This document shows, piece by piece, positions 8,742-17,755 of a stretch of DNA of 54,435 nucleotides (its first letter is position 1; the number at the start of each line of letters is the position of its first letter). The notes below the pieces were generated by a model. That model worked only from the letters and a program-made list of their open reading frames with translations. It searched no databases and had not been told where the DNA came from. The translations under genes and the position numbers were made by a program. This stretch comes from an uncultured bacterium (lineage in GTDB: Bacteria; Verrucomicrobiota; Lentisphaeria; Oligosphaerales; Oligosphaeraceae): positions 1 to 54,435 of the forward strand of contig CACYQT010000014.1 in assembly GCA_902776645.1 (NCBI GenBank). Reading direction: 5' to 3'.

Positions 8742-11009
8742 TTATTTGAAGTTGATGCCTAAAATAGCGAAGTCGATATATGCGCCGCCAACCGTGTTTT
8801 TCGTGTGGACGGCGACGACGTTGCGGCCCTTCTTCAATGCCTTCAGGGCGTCCGGCAGGGCGTCGAGATGGTCGTAATTCGTGTTAAAACCATGGAATTC
8901 AGCGATTTTCACGCCGTTCAGATAGACTTCCGTGTCTTCATCGAAGAACATGCTGAAGCCGAGTTTCTTGAAGGCGGCGGGATCGCCGTCGTAATCGAAC
9001 GCCCTGCGGATCCAGATGTCGTTCGTCTCCCAGCTGGTGCGGACGCGGGACGCCTTGTGGGCACGGGTGATCTCCGTGTTGCCGAAGCCGGCCTGGCCTG
9101 TTTTCCACGATGAATCGTCGAAATCCGCCGTCATCCAGTTATCAGCCTTGTTTTCAAACGTATAGCGCCATTCCAACGGCTCGTTCTGGCTCGATGGCAT
9201 GATGACCGTCCGCACGGGGATGAGCGTCCATCTGGCGGCGTTATAGACCATGCTGTGAATGTCCAAGAACTTTTCGGCAGGGACTTTCTCGACCTTGCGG
9301 TCATAGGTCAATAAGCCGTTCGTCTCGATCTCCACATCTGTCGTCTGCGTATAGACGGAGGCGGCGAGGCCTTCCTGTGCCATGCGGGCCAAGCTGTTCA
9401 TTTGGCGTGTGTAACGTGCGAAATAAGCATCTGGCGAAGCATCGCTCACATAGCCCCATGTCTTCTCCGCCCACAGATGATCCTTCACTTGGAAGCCAAT
9501 GCCGCCGAACTCGCCGAGAACGGAAACACGGTCGTCCATGACAGGGAACATACGCGGATCGGAATAATGGTGCATGTCCTTCGTGTCTCCGACGCCGTAA
9601 TCCGTCCAGCCGGAGGGACCATCGACGAGGCGTGTCGGATCATAGCGTTTCACCCACTGCATGACTTGGTTGGTCTTCTCTTTTCCAGGCTGCCCCCACC
9701 CTTCGTTGTAGGGCACCCACATGACGATGCTCGGGAAGGTCTGGAGCAAGTCTATCATTCCTTTAAGTTCCTGGCGGTAAAGCTGATAGCGGTTTTCCAC
9801 ATCTCCGCCGCCGGACGGCATGTCCTGCCACAGCATGATGCCCATCGTATCGCATAGGTAGTAATAACGCAATGGCTCGATCTTGATGTGCTTGCGCATC
9901 ATGTTGAAACCGCAGCGCTTCAGGAAACCGATGTCGAAAGCCATCGCTTCGTCGGAAGGCGGCGTGAGGAATCCATCTGGCCACCAGCCTTGGTCCAACG
10001 TGCCCATCATGAACGTCTTCTCATTGTTCAGATACAGACGCGGAACGCCTTTTTCGTCCTTTCGCCAATCGATTTTGCGCATGCCGAAATAGCCGCGGAC
10101 GACATCCTTCGAACCGTCCTGCGCCGTCAGCGTGAACTCCAGAAAGTACAGATTCGGCGATCCAGGCGACCACAGCAGCGGATTTTCCAGCTTCAGGGTG
10201 ACGGGACGGCCCCAGGCCGTCACGTCGCCTCTCGTCAGCGTACTGCCGTCTTTCCTATCCAAGACGGCGACCGTCGCTTTCGCATTCATCAGATCACCTG
10301 TGGCTTGCAACGTCACGGAAACCGTGTTTTGATCGATGTCCGTCACGACCTTGTATCCCGTAATATAGGTTGCGGGAACGACTTCTGTCCAGACGGTCTG
10401 CCAGATGCCGCTCATGCGGGTGTACATGCAACCGCCGGGCCGCTGGACCTGCTTGCCGCGGGACTGGACGCCGGCGTCCGTCGGATCCCAAACCTGCAGG
10501 ACGAGTTCGTTTTCGCCCTGCTTGACGAAATCCGTGATGTCCAGCGAGAACGGCAGGTTGCCGCTTTCATGCGGCACATCCGTCGCTTCCACGCCATTGA
10601 CAAAGACTTGCGTGCGGAAATCGACGCCGCCGAAATGGAGCAGGACACGCTCCTTCGTGGCGTTGAACGCCACGTTGAACACGCGGCGGTACCATAGCTG
10701 TTCGCTCGGTTCCAACAGGCGTTTCACGCCGGAAAGCGGCGTCTCAATCGCAAATGGCACGAGAATCTCGCCCGCCCATTCATTCGGCCGGTCCGCTTTG
10801 CGCTCATTGACGGCATATTGCCACAACCCGTTGAGATTCTGCCAGTTCTGGCGGACGAGCTGCGGCCTCGGATATTCACGCCACGCGTTTTCGGGCGTCA
10901 TTTTCTCGCCCCACGGCGTCATCAGCTGGTTCGGCTGAATCTGATAGTCGCCGAACAACGGCAGCATCAGCGCCATGGTCAGGCATGCGGTGATGATTCG
11001 TCTTTTCAT
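8742..11009 (-). CDS. secreted glycoside hydrolase family 2 enzyme
   Basis: A 755-residue protein with a signal peptide (MKRRIITACLTMALMLPLFG). It has the GH2 layout: an N-terminal jelly-roll sugar-binding domain (~40-210), an immunoglobulin-like domain (~210-310) and a TIM barrel (~310-600). WVPYNEGWG carries the likely acid/base Glu436, and VLGEFGG the likely nucleophile Glu500. A further C-terminal galactose-binding-like domain (~610-755) is present. Family members are beta-galactosidases, beta-glucuronidases, beta-mannosidases and relatives; the substrate cannot be read from sequence. It follows the sugar-binding protein gene by 27 bases and ends at a strong terminator, so it is the last gene of the transport operon. 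Confidence 0.92.
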   Translation of the reverse strand: MKRRIITACLTMALMLPLFGDYQIQPNQLMTPWGEKMTPENAWREYPRPQLVRQNWQNLNGLWQYAVNERKADRPNEWAGEILVPFAIETPLSGVKRLLEPSEQLWYRRVFNVAFNATKERVLLHFGGVDFRTQVFVNGVEATDVPHESGNLPFSLDITDFVKQGENELVLQVWDPTDAGVQSRGKQVQRPGGCMYTRMSGIWQTVWTEVVPATYITGYKVVTDIDQNTVSVTLQATGDLMNAKATVAVLDRKDGSTLTRGDVTAWGRPVTLKLENPLLWSPGSPNLYFLEFTLTAQDGSKDVVRGYFGMRKIDWRKDEKGVPRLYLNNEKTFMMGTLDQGWWPDGFLTPPSDEAMAFDIGFLKRCGFNMMRKHIKIEPLRYYYLCDTMGIMLWQDMPSGGGDVENRYQLYRQELKGMIDLLQTFPSIVMWVPYNEGWGQPGKEKTNQVMQWVKRYDPTRLVDGPSGWTDYGVGDTKDMHHYSDPRMFPVMDDRVSVLGEFGGIGFQVKDHLWAEKTWGYVSDASPDAYFARYTRQMNSLARMAQEGLAASVYTQTTDVEIETNGLLTYDRKVEKVPAEKFLDIHSMVYNAARWTLIPVRTVIMPSSQNEPLEWRYTFENKADNWMTADFDDSSWKTGQAGFGNTEITRAHKASRVRTSWETNDIWIRRAFDYDGDPAAFKKLGFSMFFDEDTEVYLNGVKIAEFHGFNTNYDHLDALPDALKALKKGRNVVAVHTKNTVGGAYIDFAILGINFK

Positions 11010-11036
11010 GATTGCATCCCGTTGTTGAAAAGAAAC

Positions 11037-12011
11037 TTAGTAGCGGCGGCCGTCCACGACTTCCTGCGTGATGTTCTTCGAATCGAACACGCCTTCGATG
11101 GATTCGACACGCTCCGGAATCGGCTTGCCTTCCCTCATGTAGCCTTCAATCACATCATACAGCTGCGGGCCGATCATCGGATTGCATTCGACCGTGCAGT
11201 TCGCCTTGCCGGCCAGAATCATCTTGAACATTTCCTTCACGCCGTCGCAGGAGATGATGACGATGTCCTTTCCAGGAACCTTGCCGGCCTCTTCGATGGC
11301 CTGGATGGCGCCCAGGGCCATGTCGTCGTTGTGCGCGTAGAGGACTTTGATCTGGTCTTTTTCAGGGGACTTCAGGAACTGCTCCATGACTTCCTTGCCC
11401 TGCGAACGCGTGAAATCGCCGCTCTGGGACTTGATGATCTTCAGGCCGGGATGGTCTTTGATGATTTCCTCGAAGCCTTTCTTCCGTTCGATGGCCGGAC
11501 CGGAACCGACCGTGCCGACCAATTCCGCGATGCCAGCGTTTTCGCCGACGTTCTCAATGACCCAGCGGGCCGCCTTGCGACCTTCCTCCGTGCAGTCGGA
11601 GCCGATATAGCAGCTGTAGAGGCCGTCTTCCGAAACCGTCACTTTGCGGTCAATCAGAATAACGGGAATCTTCGCCGCTTTCGCCTCTTTGAGGACGTCT
11701 TCCCAGCCCGTCGCCACAACTGGCGCCAGGCAAATGACATCCACGCCCTGCGCGATGAACGAACGGACGGCCTTCAGCTGGTTCTCCTGCTTCTGCTGCG
11801 CGTCGGAGAACAGCAGTTCGATGCCGCGTTTCGCGGCCTCTTCCTGAATGGACACCGTACTGGCCTTCCGCCAGTCGGATTCGGCGCCGATCTGGCTGAA
11901 TCCCACGCGGATCTTGGCGCCGGGGCCGACTTCCGGAGCCGCCTCCTGCTTCTTGCAGGACACCGCCAAAACCATCATCATCGCGACAAACAATGTCAAC
12001 AGCTTTTTCAT
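11037..12011 (-). CDS. ytfQ: sugar ABC transporter substrate-binding lipoprotein (YtfQ-like)
   Basis: A 324-residue periplasmic-binding-protein type 1 family member. The N-terminus ends in a lipobox (LAVSC, Cys19), so it is a lipoprotein. GFSQIGAESDWRKA, then DAQQKQENQLKAVRSFIAQG and CLAPVVATGW, closely resemble E. coli YtfQ, which binds galactofuranose. The start ATG follows AAGGAG at 7 bases. The matching ATPase and permeases are at 15729-19251 on the same strand, but a regulator and an acyltransferase lie between. Family is certain; galactofuranose as ligand is an inference from similarity. Confidence 0.9.
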   Translation of the reverse strand: MKKLLTLFVAMMMVLAVSCKKQEAAPEVGPGAKIRVGFSQIGAESDWRKASTVSIQEEAAKRGIELLFSDAQQKQENQLKAVRSFIAQGVDVICLAPVVATGWEDVLKEAKAAKIPVILIDRKVTVSEDGLYSCYIGSDCTEEGRKAARWVIENVGENAGIAELVGTVGSGPAIERKKGFEEIIKDHPGLKIIKSQSGDFTRSQGKEVMEQFLKSPEKDQIKVLYAHNDDMALGAIQAIEEAGKVPGKDIVIISCDGVKEMFKMILAGKANCTVECNPMIGPQLYDVIEGYMREGKPIPERVESIEGVFDSKNITQEVVDGRRY

Positions 12012-12080
12012 TTTCTACTCCTTTTGATTGGTTTTCAATGGATTATCAAAAAAACACTCTGGATGCTGTTTTCGCAAAAC

Positions 12081-12136
12081 CGCCAAGGGCGGGACGCCCT
12101 CGTTACCTCTCGCCAAGGGGGGGACGCCCCCGTTGC
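12081..12136. repeat. two GC-rich intergenic palindromes
   Basis: Two copies of CGCCAAGGG-CGGGACGCCC(T/C)CGTT type sequence, at 12081-12105 and 12111-12135, each able to fold into a short hairpin. Same family as the repeats at 19262-19436, 23279-23335, 35707-35790 and 49270-49322. They lie between the acyltransferase stop and the binding-protein start. Confidence 0.75.
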
Positions 12137-12180
12137 CTATAAACAACAATACTATAGCATTGGGCTCCGTGGTGACAAGT

Positions 12181-13305
12181 TCAGACTTTCAGGAAGATCT
12201 TCTTTCTGTAGAAGAAGAAGAGGATCAGCCAGCAGGTGAGAATGTAGAATGTATGCCACGCCAGCTTGTTCCAGTCGCCTTCAAACCATTTGATGATGCC
12301 GCCGAAGAAGAATCGATTGATTCTGGAGCAGTCGACAATCCGTTGCATCATGTAGATGGTGATGGAATTCATGCCGATGACGCGGAAGAAAAAGGCCCAG
12401 CGACGCCATCCCTTTACATCAATTATATAATAGAAGATGGAGAAGCAGATGAGCGAATAACCGCCCACGGCGCAGACGAAGGTGCTGGTCCAGAGCTTTT
12501 TGTTGATTGGGAAGGCGAAGCCCCACAGCCAGCCGATCAGCGCAAACGCCACGCCGGCCAGCAGAAGACAGAGGGCTTTTTTGTTGCCGGAAAATTTCGT
12601 GCAACGGACCCATTGTCCAGCGAACATGCCCAGCATGGCGGTAACGATGGCCGGCAGCGTGCTGAACAGTCCCTCCGGATCGAACGTCTTGTTGTAGAGA
12701 TGATTGGCTGAAAAGAAAAAACGGTCAATGGTGCCGACCAAGTTGTTCTCGAAGGAGAAAGGATCGTCGCCGCCCGGAATGAGCCACATGGCCAGCCAGT
12801 AGCCGATGAGAATGACGGCGGCAATGGCGGCCAGGATGGAGGTCTTGCGGATTCTGGTGAAAAGCAACGCAGCGAACATCCAGCCCAGTCCAATGCGAGC
12901 CAACACGCTGGCGTAGCGTAGTTTGGCGAATTCAAACTGAAGCATGCCGTTATAGATCAGCCCCAGCAGCACCAGCAAGAGACCACGGATGACAATCTTC
13001 AGATATATCCGCCATGCCGGCCTGCCCTGCTCCTGCTGTTTGGCCAATGAGAACGGGAAGGAAACGCCAGCCATAAAAAGAAACAGCGGGAAAATGGTGT
13101 CGTGGTGGCGGAGGCCATGCCAGTCGACATGGCTCATCTGCGTGGAAATCCATTCGGTAAGGCCGCATTTGGGCAGTATGCCGCACAAAATAGCAATCCA
13201 CGTGGAAAAGCCCATGATGAAAAGCATGTCGGCGCCGCGCAAGGCGTCCAATGACATCAGACGTTCTTGTTTTTTAGGATATTCTTTTTTAGATTCTTCG
13301 CTCAT
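12181..13305 (-). CDS. DUF5009/HGSNAT-type membrane sugar acyltransferase
   Basis: A 374-residue polytopic membrane protein with about ten hydrophobic helices. The N-terminus carries MSLDALRGADM and the first loop HDTIFPLFLFMAGVS, signatures of the heparan-alpha-glucosaminide N-acetyltransferase (HGSNAT)/NagX/DUF5009 family, which move acetyl groups across a membrane onto sugars. It is encoded 69 bases before the AlbA-type regulator's stop codon and followed by repeats and the sugar-binding protein. The context suggests acetylation of an imported or surface sugar; substrate unknown. No strong ribosome-binding site precedes the ATG. Confidence 0.85.
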   Translation of the reverse strand: MSEESKKEYPKKQERLMSLDALRGADMLFIMGFSTWIAILCGILPKCGLTEWISTQMSHVDWHGLRHHDTIFPLFLFMAGVSFPFSLAKQQEQGRPAWRIYLKIVIRGLLLVLLGLIYNGMLQFEFAKLRYASVLARIGLGWMFAALLFTRIRKTSILAAIAAVILIGYWLAMWLIPGGDDPFSFENNLVGTIDRFFFSANHLYNKTFDPEGLFSTLPAIVTAMLGMFAGQWVRCTKFSGNKKALCLLLAGVAFALIGWLWGFAFPINKKLWTSTFVCAVGGYSLICFSIFYYIIDVKGWRRWAFFFRVIGMNSITIYMMQRIVDCSRINRFFFGGIIKWFEGDWNKLAWHTFYILTCWLILFFFYRKKIFLKV

Positions 13306-13374
13306 AATTACTTACAAAATTTAATGACGGTTTCTCGATTGCTCTATCTAAAAGAAATATTGTTTGTTATCAAA

Positions 13375-15426
13375 TTATGGAGATTCTTTGATTGTTGTTC
13401 CGATTTTCTTCGCGACATATGCTTGACGCGGATGATGAGGCATCATGGGATAAAGGTAGTCAAGTTCTTTGCCAAGTAAGGGGGTTACAAGTCGTTTTAT
13501 GGTTCGTTCTTTACGATCAAGAATTTTCATCAAATCATTCTTTCCCATTGGACATAATCGACATAACTCAACAATGATTTCCTGTAATTGTTCAACTTTG
13601 ACATGGCGATTCAATGTATTAATCTTTTCCTTGAGAAGATGGGGAAGTTCTAGAGATTCAATGTCTCGCGGAACTGGTGCAATGTCTCGCGGAACTGGTG
13701 CATTATCTCCTGGAACTGGTGCAATATCTCCCGGAACTGGTGCATTATCTCCTGGAACTGGTGCAATATCTCCCGGAACTGGTGCAATATCCACAGAAAC
13801 TATGCTACATACTGATGAAATCCCCTTATCTGTAAATAAAACCTTTGGAGTTGGTTGGGATATAACGCCCTGAGGTTGTATAGTTTCACCGCGAGGTTGT
13901 ATAGATTCGCCCTGAACTGGTGCAATATCCTCAGATTCCAACAGCTTTTCCGATGGGACATAGTATGTGCCACGGGAACGACCTTTCTGGATCATAAGCC
14001 CTTGGTCTTTTAGTCCAGAGAGTTCTTTTGAAACAAGCTTAGGGATACAACCAGTGAGTTGACGGTAGGCAATTGCATCAAGTGCTCCGACTTCCCTCAA
14101 AAATACCAATGCTGTACGCTGGTTGTCATTGAGGTCATATGAAGCGAACCGCTTGAGCCATTCAAGAGTTTCCTCATCAAAGAAATGACATAGGAGAAGA
14201 CGGATTGTAAAAGTCGCCGCGAGACGATCCGATTCCATTGTCGGACGGGACAAACCTGCCTCTACCATTTTTCGCCACATGCGGTCAATGCCGCTGCCTT
14301 TCGTTTCAGCTAGTTTCGTATCATGACAAACACGGGCGATTGTGTTGTTACGCAGAACACTTCCTTTTATGCCTAGCATTTCGTCAGGCTTCAACGAACA
14401 GCCGGAATTGCATATTTCAATACGGTTGTTATAGCGGATAATCTGCGTAAGTTGTCCATGGCGGTAGTCGCGATGCATGAGCATGTTAACCAATGCTTCA
14501 CGCATGACCTCCACAGGAAATTTCTCTGTTTCCGGCTGAATGGAATCGTTATGAAAACGATGACGTGTCGTGAGTTCTCCATAGATGATGCCCAGCAATT
14601 TATCAACTATCAAGAAAATCGGCGCATAAGTATCAACCGCATCAAACTGATCGGCCATTGCATGCCAGTCATTTCCAAGAATTCGGATGTAATCAACTCG
14701 TGCAAGCGTGCAAGCACGCTTAATCGCAAGCTCCTTGCCGAACAGAAGAATACCGGCCATGTTGAGTTCATTTGGATTGTCCTTGCTTGTGCAACCAAGC
14801 GCAGCCAGCAATTCTGGAGTTTCATATGTTAGTTCAACGGCATCTGGATCGACCTGCTTTCGCATCTGCCGATAACGTTGCACTGCCCGCTCGTCAACAT
14901 CGGAAATCGACGAATATCTTACAGGAGTTTCATCATATTTGTTCTCTGGATCTTCATAGAAACGCCAGAGGTCATCATCCGTACAAACAAGATCAGCGCT
15001 GCCTATGCGACGATATGCGCCTTTGGGTAAACCGTCTTTCTTGAAGTATAGTGGCTTACGCGATTGGGGGAGTTCGTCAACCACTATCTTGAGTACGGTT
15101 TTGCCCAAAACTTTCTCGACTTTGATCGTAGGATAGATAGCAAAATTGAACACACTTTTGCACTGTGTCGCGAAATCCAGTTGCGCCTTGTCAGGATCGT
15201 CCACGCCTTCCACAAAATAACGTTCTTCCGATGCCTTCGGATTTTCTGCAACTCCAAGCAGAATCACACCGCCGCCAAGCCCTGGTTCATTGGACAATGA
15301 GCAAACTGTTTCAAGAATCGATCGAGACGAATCTTTTGAAAAAGCCTTGGCCTCAACAACATCACATTCATCAAGCTCGTTCAGACGATGGAAGAGCTCT
15401 TCGGCTGTATAATCCTCTATGCGCAT
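13375..15426 (-). CDS. AlbA/Schlafen-type ATP-binding transcriptional regulator
   Basis: About 683 residues. The N-terminal AlbA_2 (Schlafen) domain (~1-130) contains ESSSI-like and GGGVILLGV segments. A GHKL-like ATP-binding region follows (~300-430: REALVNMLMHRDY, IEICNSG, GSGIDRM), then a winged-helix stretch, a 7-residue repeat region (DIAPVPG type) and a C-terminal helical domain. Such proteins are putative DNA-binding regulators. The start at 15426 is chosen for its GGGAGGAAA site; the frame stays open to 15513. The gene is AT-richer than its neighbours and splits the transporter genes from the binding-protein gene, suggesting it was acquired. A palindrome lies upstream (15495-15552). 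Confidence 0.85.
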   Translation of the reverse strand: MRIEDYTAEELFHRLNELDECDVVEAKAFSKDSSRSILETVCSLSNEPGLGGGVILLGVAENPKASEERYFVEGVDDPDKAQLDFATQCKSVFNFAIYPTIKVEKVLGKTVLKIVVDELPQSRKPLYFKKDGLPKGAYRRIGSADLVCTDDDLWRFYEDPENKYDETPVRYSSISDVDERAVQRYRQMRKQVDPDAVELTYETPELLAALGCTSKDNPNELNMAGILLFGKELAIKRACTLARVDYIRILGNDWHAMADQFDAVDTYAPIFLIVDKLLGIIYGELTTRHRFHNDSIQPETEKFPVEVMREALVNMLMHRDYRHGQLTQIIRYNNRIEICNSGCSLKPDEMLGIKGSVLRNNTIARVCHDTKLAETKGSGIDRMWRKMVEAGLSRPTMESDRLAATFTIRLLLCHFFDEETLEWLKRFASYDLNDNQRTALVFLREVGALDAIAYRQLTGCIPKLVSKELSGLKDQGLMIQKGRSRGTYYVPSEKLLESEDIAPVQGESIQPRGETIQPQGVISQPTPKVLFTDKGISSVCSIVSVDIAPVPGDIAPVPGDNAPVPGDIAPVPGDNAPVPRDIAPVPRDIESLELPHLLKEKINTLNRHVKVEQLQEIIVELCRLCPMGKNDLMKILDRKERTIKRLVTPLLGKELDYLYPMMPHHPRQAYVAKKIGTTIKESP
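13661..13792 (-). repeat. 21-bp minisatellite inside the AlbA-type gene
   Basis: Six adjacent 21-bp units on the plus strand with consensus TCTC(C/G)GGAACTGGTGCA, encoding on the minus strand repeats of Asp-(Ile/Asn)-Ala-Pro-Val-Pro-(Gly/Arg). A lone related copy lies near 13911-13931. Units differ by a few bases, mostly silent or Ile/Asn and Gly/Arg changes. Length is a multiple of three, so unit gain or loss would keep the frame. Confidence 0.9.
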
Positions 15427-15494
15427 CTTAGATTTCCTCCCCAATGAATAGTACAGCCATTTTTGCTTGAAATCTTTGTGATATTGGAACCAAG

Positions 15495-15552
15495 TGGAGT
15501 GTCCAATGCACACAACGGCGTATATTCCTCTTTATGTGCATTGGTTTATCCA
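15495..15552. promoter_or_regulatory. inverted repeat upstream of the AlbA-type regulator
   Basis: CCAATGCACA at 15503-15512 and its exact reverse complement at 15535-15544, separated by 22 bases. With the flanking TGGA/TCCA the arms match at 14 of 18 positions. The site lies about 70-125 bases upstream of the regulator's start codon, where an operator for autoregulation would be expected. That use is inference. Confidence 0.5.
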
Positions 15553-15728
15553 TATTGATCTGATAAAAAGAGTTTATTTCAAAATTGACTTATTCAATTC
15601 GATACACAACCATGTTTATTATCTTTATCATATCATGACAAGACAAGCGATAATATAGTCGCTATCAAATGGACATCAAGCTGTCATTCAAGTCTTATTT
15701 TCTGTCATGCATAAATAATCCTTCAGCC

Positions 15729-16712
15729 TCATCCCTTGCTCTTCTTGGAAATCTTCGTGATGAGATTCTGCATGAAGATGAAGACCAGCACCAAGGCGCC
15801 CACGATAATGCGCGTCCACCAAGAATTGATATTCCCCTGGAACATGATAAGTACTTGAATCAGACCAAGAACCAACACGCCGAAGAACGAGCCGATCATG
15901 TAGCCGACACCGCCCGTCAGCAACGTGCCGCCGATGACCGTCGCCGCAATCGCGTCCATCTCCAGACCGACACAGCTCAGCGGATTGCCGCTCTTTAGAT
16001 AAATCGTGAAGACGATGCCCGCTACGGCCGAGCAGAAGCCCGCGATCGTATAGACCATGATTTTCGTGCGGCGGACGGGAATGCCCATCAGCGTCGCCGC
16101 CTGCTCGTTCTCGCCGACGGCGTAGATGCAACGGCCCGCATGCGTCCTCTGCGTGAAGACGATGGCGATAATCAACAACACAAGATACAGGATGTCAATG
16201 AATTCCAGCGTCAGGCCACGGCTTCCGACAGGAATCTCCAGCTTGTTTTCGATGAAATTGAACACGGGATTGTTCAGGATGCCCATCGCCTGTTCATTGA
16301 CGACGTAGCTGCACCCCCGCGCGAAGAACATGCCGCCAAGCGTCACCAGAAACGGCGGTAGCTCAAATGTCGATATCAGAACGCCTTGCAGCATGCCGAA
16401 CAACGAGCCGAGAACAATCGCCAGCAGAATCGCCCAGCAGGCGTTCACGCCGCAGTCGATCATTTTCGCGATCAGCATGCCCGTGAAGGCGATGACGGAA
16501 CCGACCGACAAGTCGATGCCGCCGGAAAGGATCACGACCATCGCCCCGATGGACGCGACGCCTAGATACGCGTTGTCGTGCAGCAGGTTCAGGAAGACGC
16601 GCAAGGAGCCGAAGTTGCGAAAGTTGGCGATGCCGATGGCGTACGCCAGCAGGAAGACAAGAATCGTCGCGCCGATCGGCACGAAGCGGACTGGAATATG
16701 CGGCTTCTTCAT
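15729..16712 (-). CDS. yjfF: sugar ABC transporter permease (YjfF-like)
   Basis: A 327-residue polytopic permease of the RbsC/branched-chain family. The motif GGIDLSVGSV near residue 65 and the EAA-like loop AVGENEQAATLMGIPVRR are typical. The start ATG at 16712 overlaps the TGA of the preceding permease (ATGA), so the two are translationally coupled. In E. coli the galactofuranose importer also uses two different permeases (YtfT and YjfF), which fits this gene order. Longer in-frame starts lie inside the preceding gene. Confidence 0.92.
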   Translation of the reverse strand: MKKPHIPVRFVPIGATILVFLLAYAIGIANFRNFGSLRVFLNLLHDNAYLGVASIGAMVVILSGGIDLSVGSVIAFTGMLIAKMIDCGVNACWAILLAIVLGSLFGMLQGVLISTFELPPFLVTLGGMFFARGCSYVVNEQAMGILNNPVFNFIENKLEIPVGSRGLTLEFIDILYLVLLIIAIVFTQRTHAGRCIYAVGENEQAATLMGIPVRRTKIMVYTIAGFCSAVAGIVFTIYLKSGNPLSCVGLEMDAIAATVIGGTLLTGGVGYMIGSFFGVLVLGLIQVLIMFQGNINSWWTRIIVGALVLVFIFMQNLITKISKKSKG

Positions 16713-17755
16713 GCGACGCCTCCTTTCGCCTTGCGGCTGAACGCCATCGACAGCTTCGACCGGAATGTCTCGGACTGCAGCAGGCAGACGACGATGACGA
16801 TGACCGCCTTCGGCACGGCCACGATGGCGGGATTGACGTCGTTCGCGTACATCATCGTCGCAACCGTCTGGATCAGAACGGCTCCGACCAGTGAACCGGA
16901 CAGGTAGAACCGCCCGCCCGCCATGCTCGTGCCGCCGATGACCGTCGCCAGAATCGCGTCCAGTTCCAGATAAAGCCCCGCGTGGTTCGCGTCCGCGCAT
17001 TTGATGTTGGAGGACACCATCAGCCCCGCGACGCCCGCGCAGAATCCGCTGACGGCGTACACCAGCCATTTGACGCCGCGCGCTTCAATTCCAGCATAAC
17101 GGCTTGCCTTCTCGTTGTTTCCGACGGATTCCACGAACAGTCCCAACGCCGTCTTCCGCGTCAGCAACGCCACGGTGGTGAACAGCGTCGCGGCAATCCA
17201 CGTCGTGAACGGCAGCGTCAGAAAATGGCCATTGCCGATGAAATTCAGATACGGGTCGTCGAACGTGATGATCGTGCCGTCGGTGATCAGCTGCGCGATG
17301 CCACGGCCGGCGACCATGAGCACGAGCGTGGCGACCATCGGCTGGATGCCGCAGCCCGCCGTCAGAAAACCGTTCCAAATGCCGCAGAGCGTGGCCACTG
17401 CGAGCGCCAGCAGAATCGCCAGCATGAACGCCGTCACGTCCGCGCCGTCGCCCGCGAACACGAAGACCTCTCGTGACATGACGATGACCGAAGCCGCCGC
17501 CGCGCCCGCGATCGCCATCACGGAGCCCACGGAAATGTCGACGCCACCCGTCGCGATGACAAGCGTCATGCCCGTGGCCAGAATGACGACTTTGCTGCTA
17601 TGGTTCAAAATGTCGATGAGGCTTCCGTAAAGATAGCCGTCCGCCGTCATTTCAATGGTGAAGAACGACGGCTTGAATATCAGATTGTACAGCAGCAGCA
17701 GCCCGAGGGCCACCAGCGGCCATTTCAGATGGTGGAATCGTCCCATGTCAGTCAC
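16709..17755 (-). CDS. ytfT: sugar ABC transporter permease (YtfT-like)
   Basis: A 348-residue inner-membrane permease with about ten hydrophobic segments, the GGVDISVGSV motif near residue 70 and a VGNNEKASRYAG cytoplasmic loop. It starts with GTG at 17755, overlapping the ATPase stop by GTGA; an ATG nine bases later is an alternative. It pairs with the permease encoded immediately downstream. Confidence 0.92.
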   Translation of the reverse strand: MTDMGRFHHLKWPLVALGLLLLYNLIFKPSFFTIEMTADGYLYGSLIDILNHSSKVVILATGMTLVIATGGVDISVGSVMAIAGAAAASVIVMSREVFVFAGDGADVTAFMLAILLALAVATLCGIWNGFLTAGCGIQPMVATLVLMVAGRGIAQLITDGTIITFDDPYLNFIGNGHFLTLPFTTWIAATLFTTVALLTRKTALGLFVESVGNNEKASRYAGIEARGVKWLVYAVSGFCAGVAGLMVSSNIKCADANHAGLYLELDAILATVIGGTSMAGGRFYLSGSLVGAVLIQTVATMMYANDVNPAIVAVPKAVIVIVVCLLQSETFRSKLSMAFSRKAKGGVA

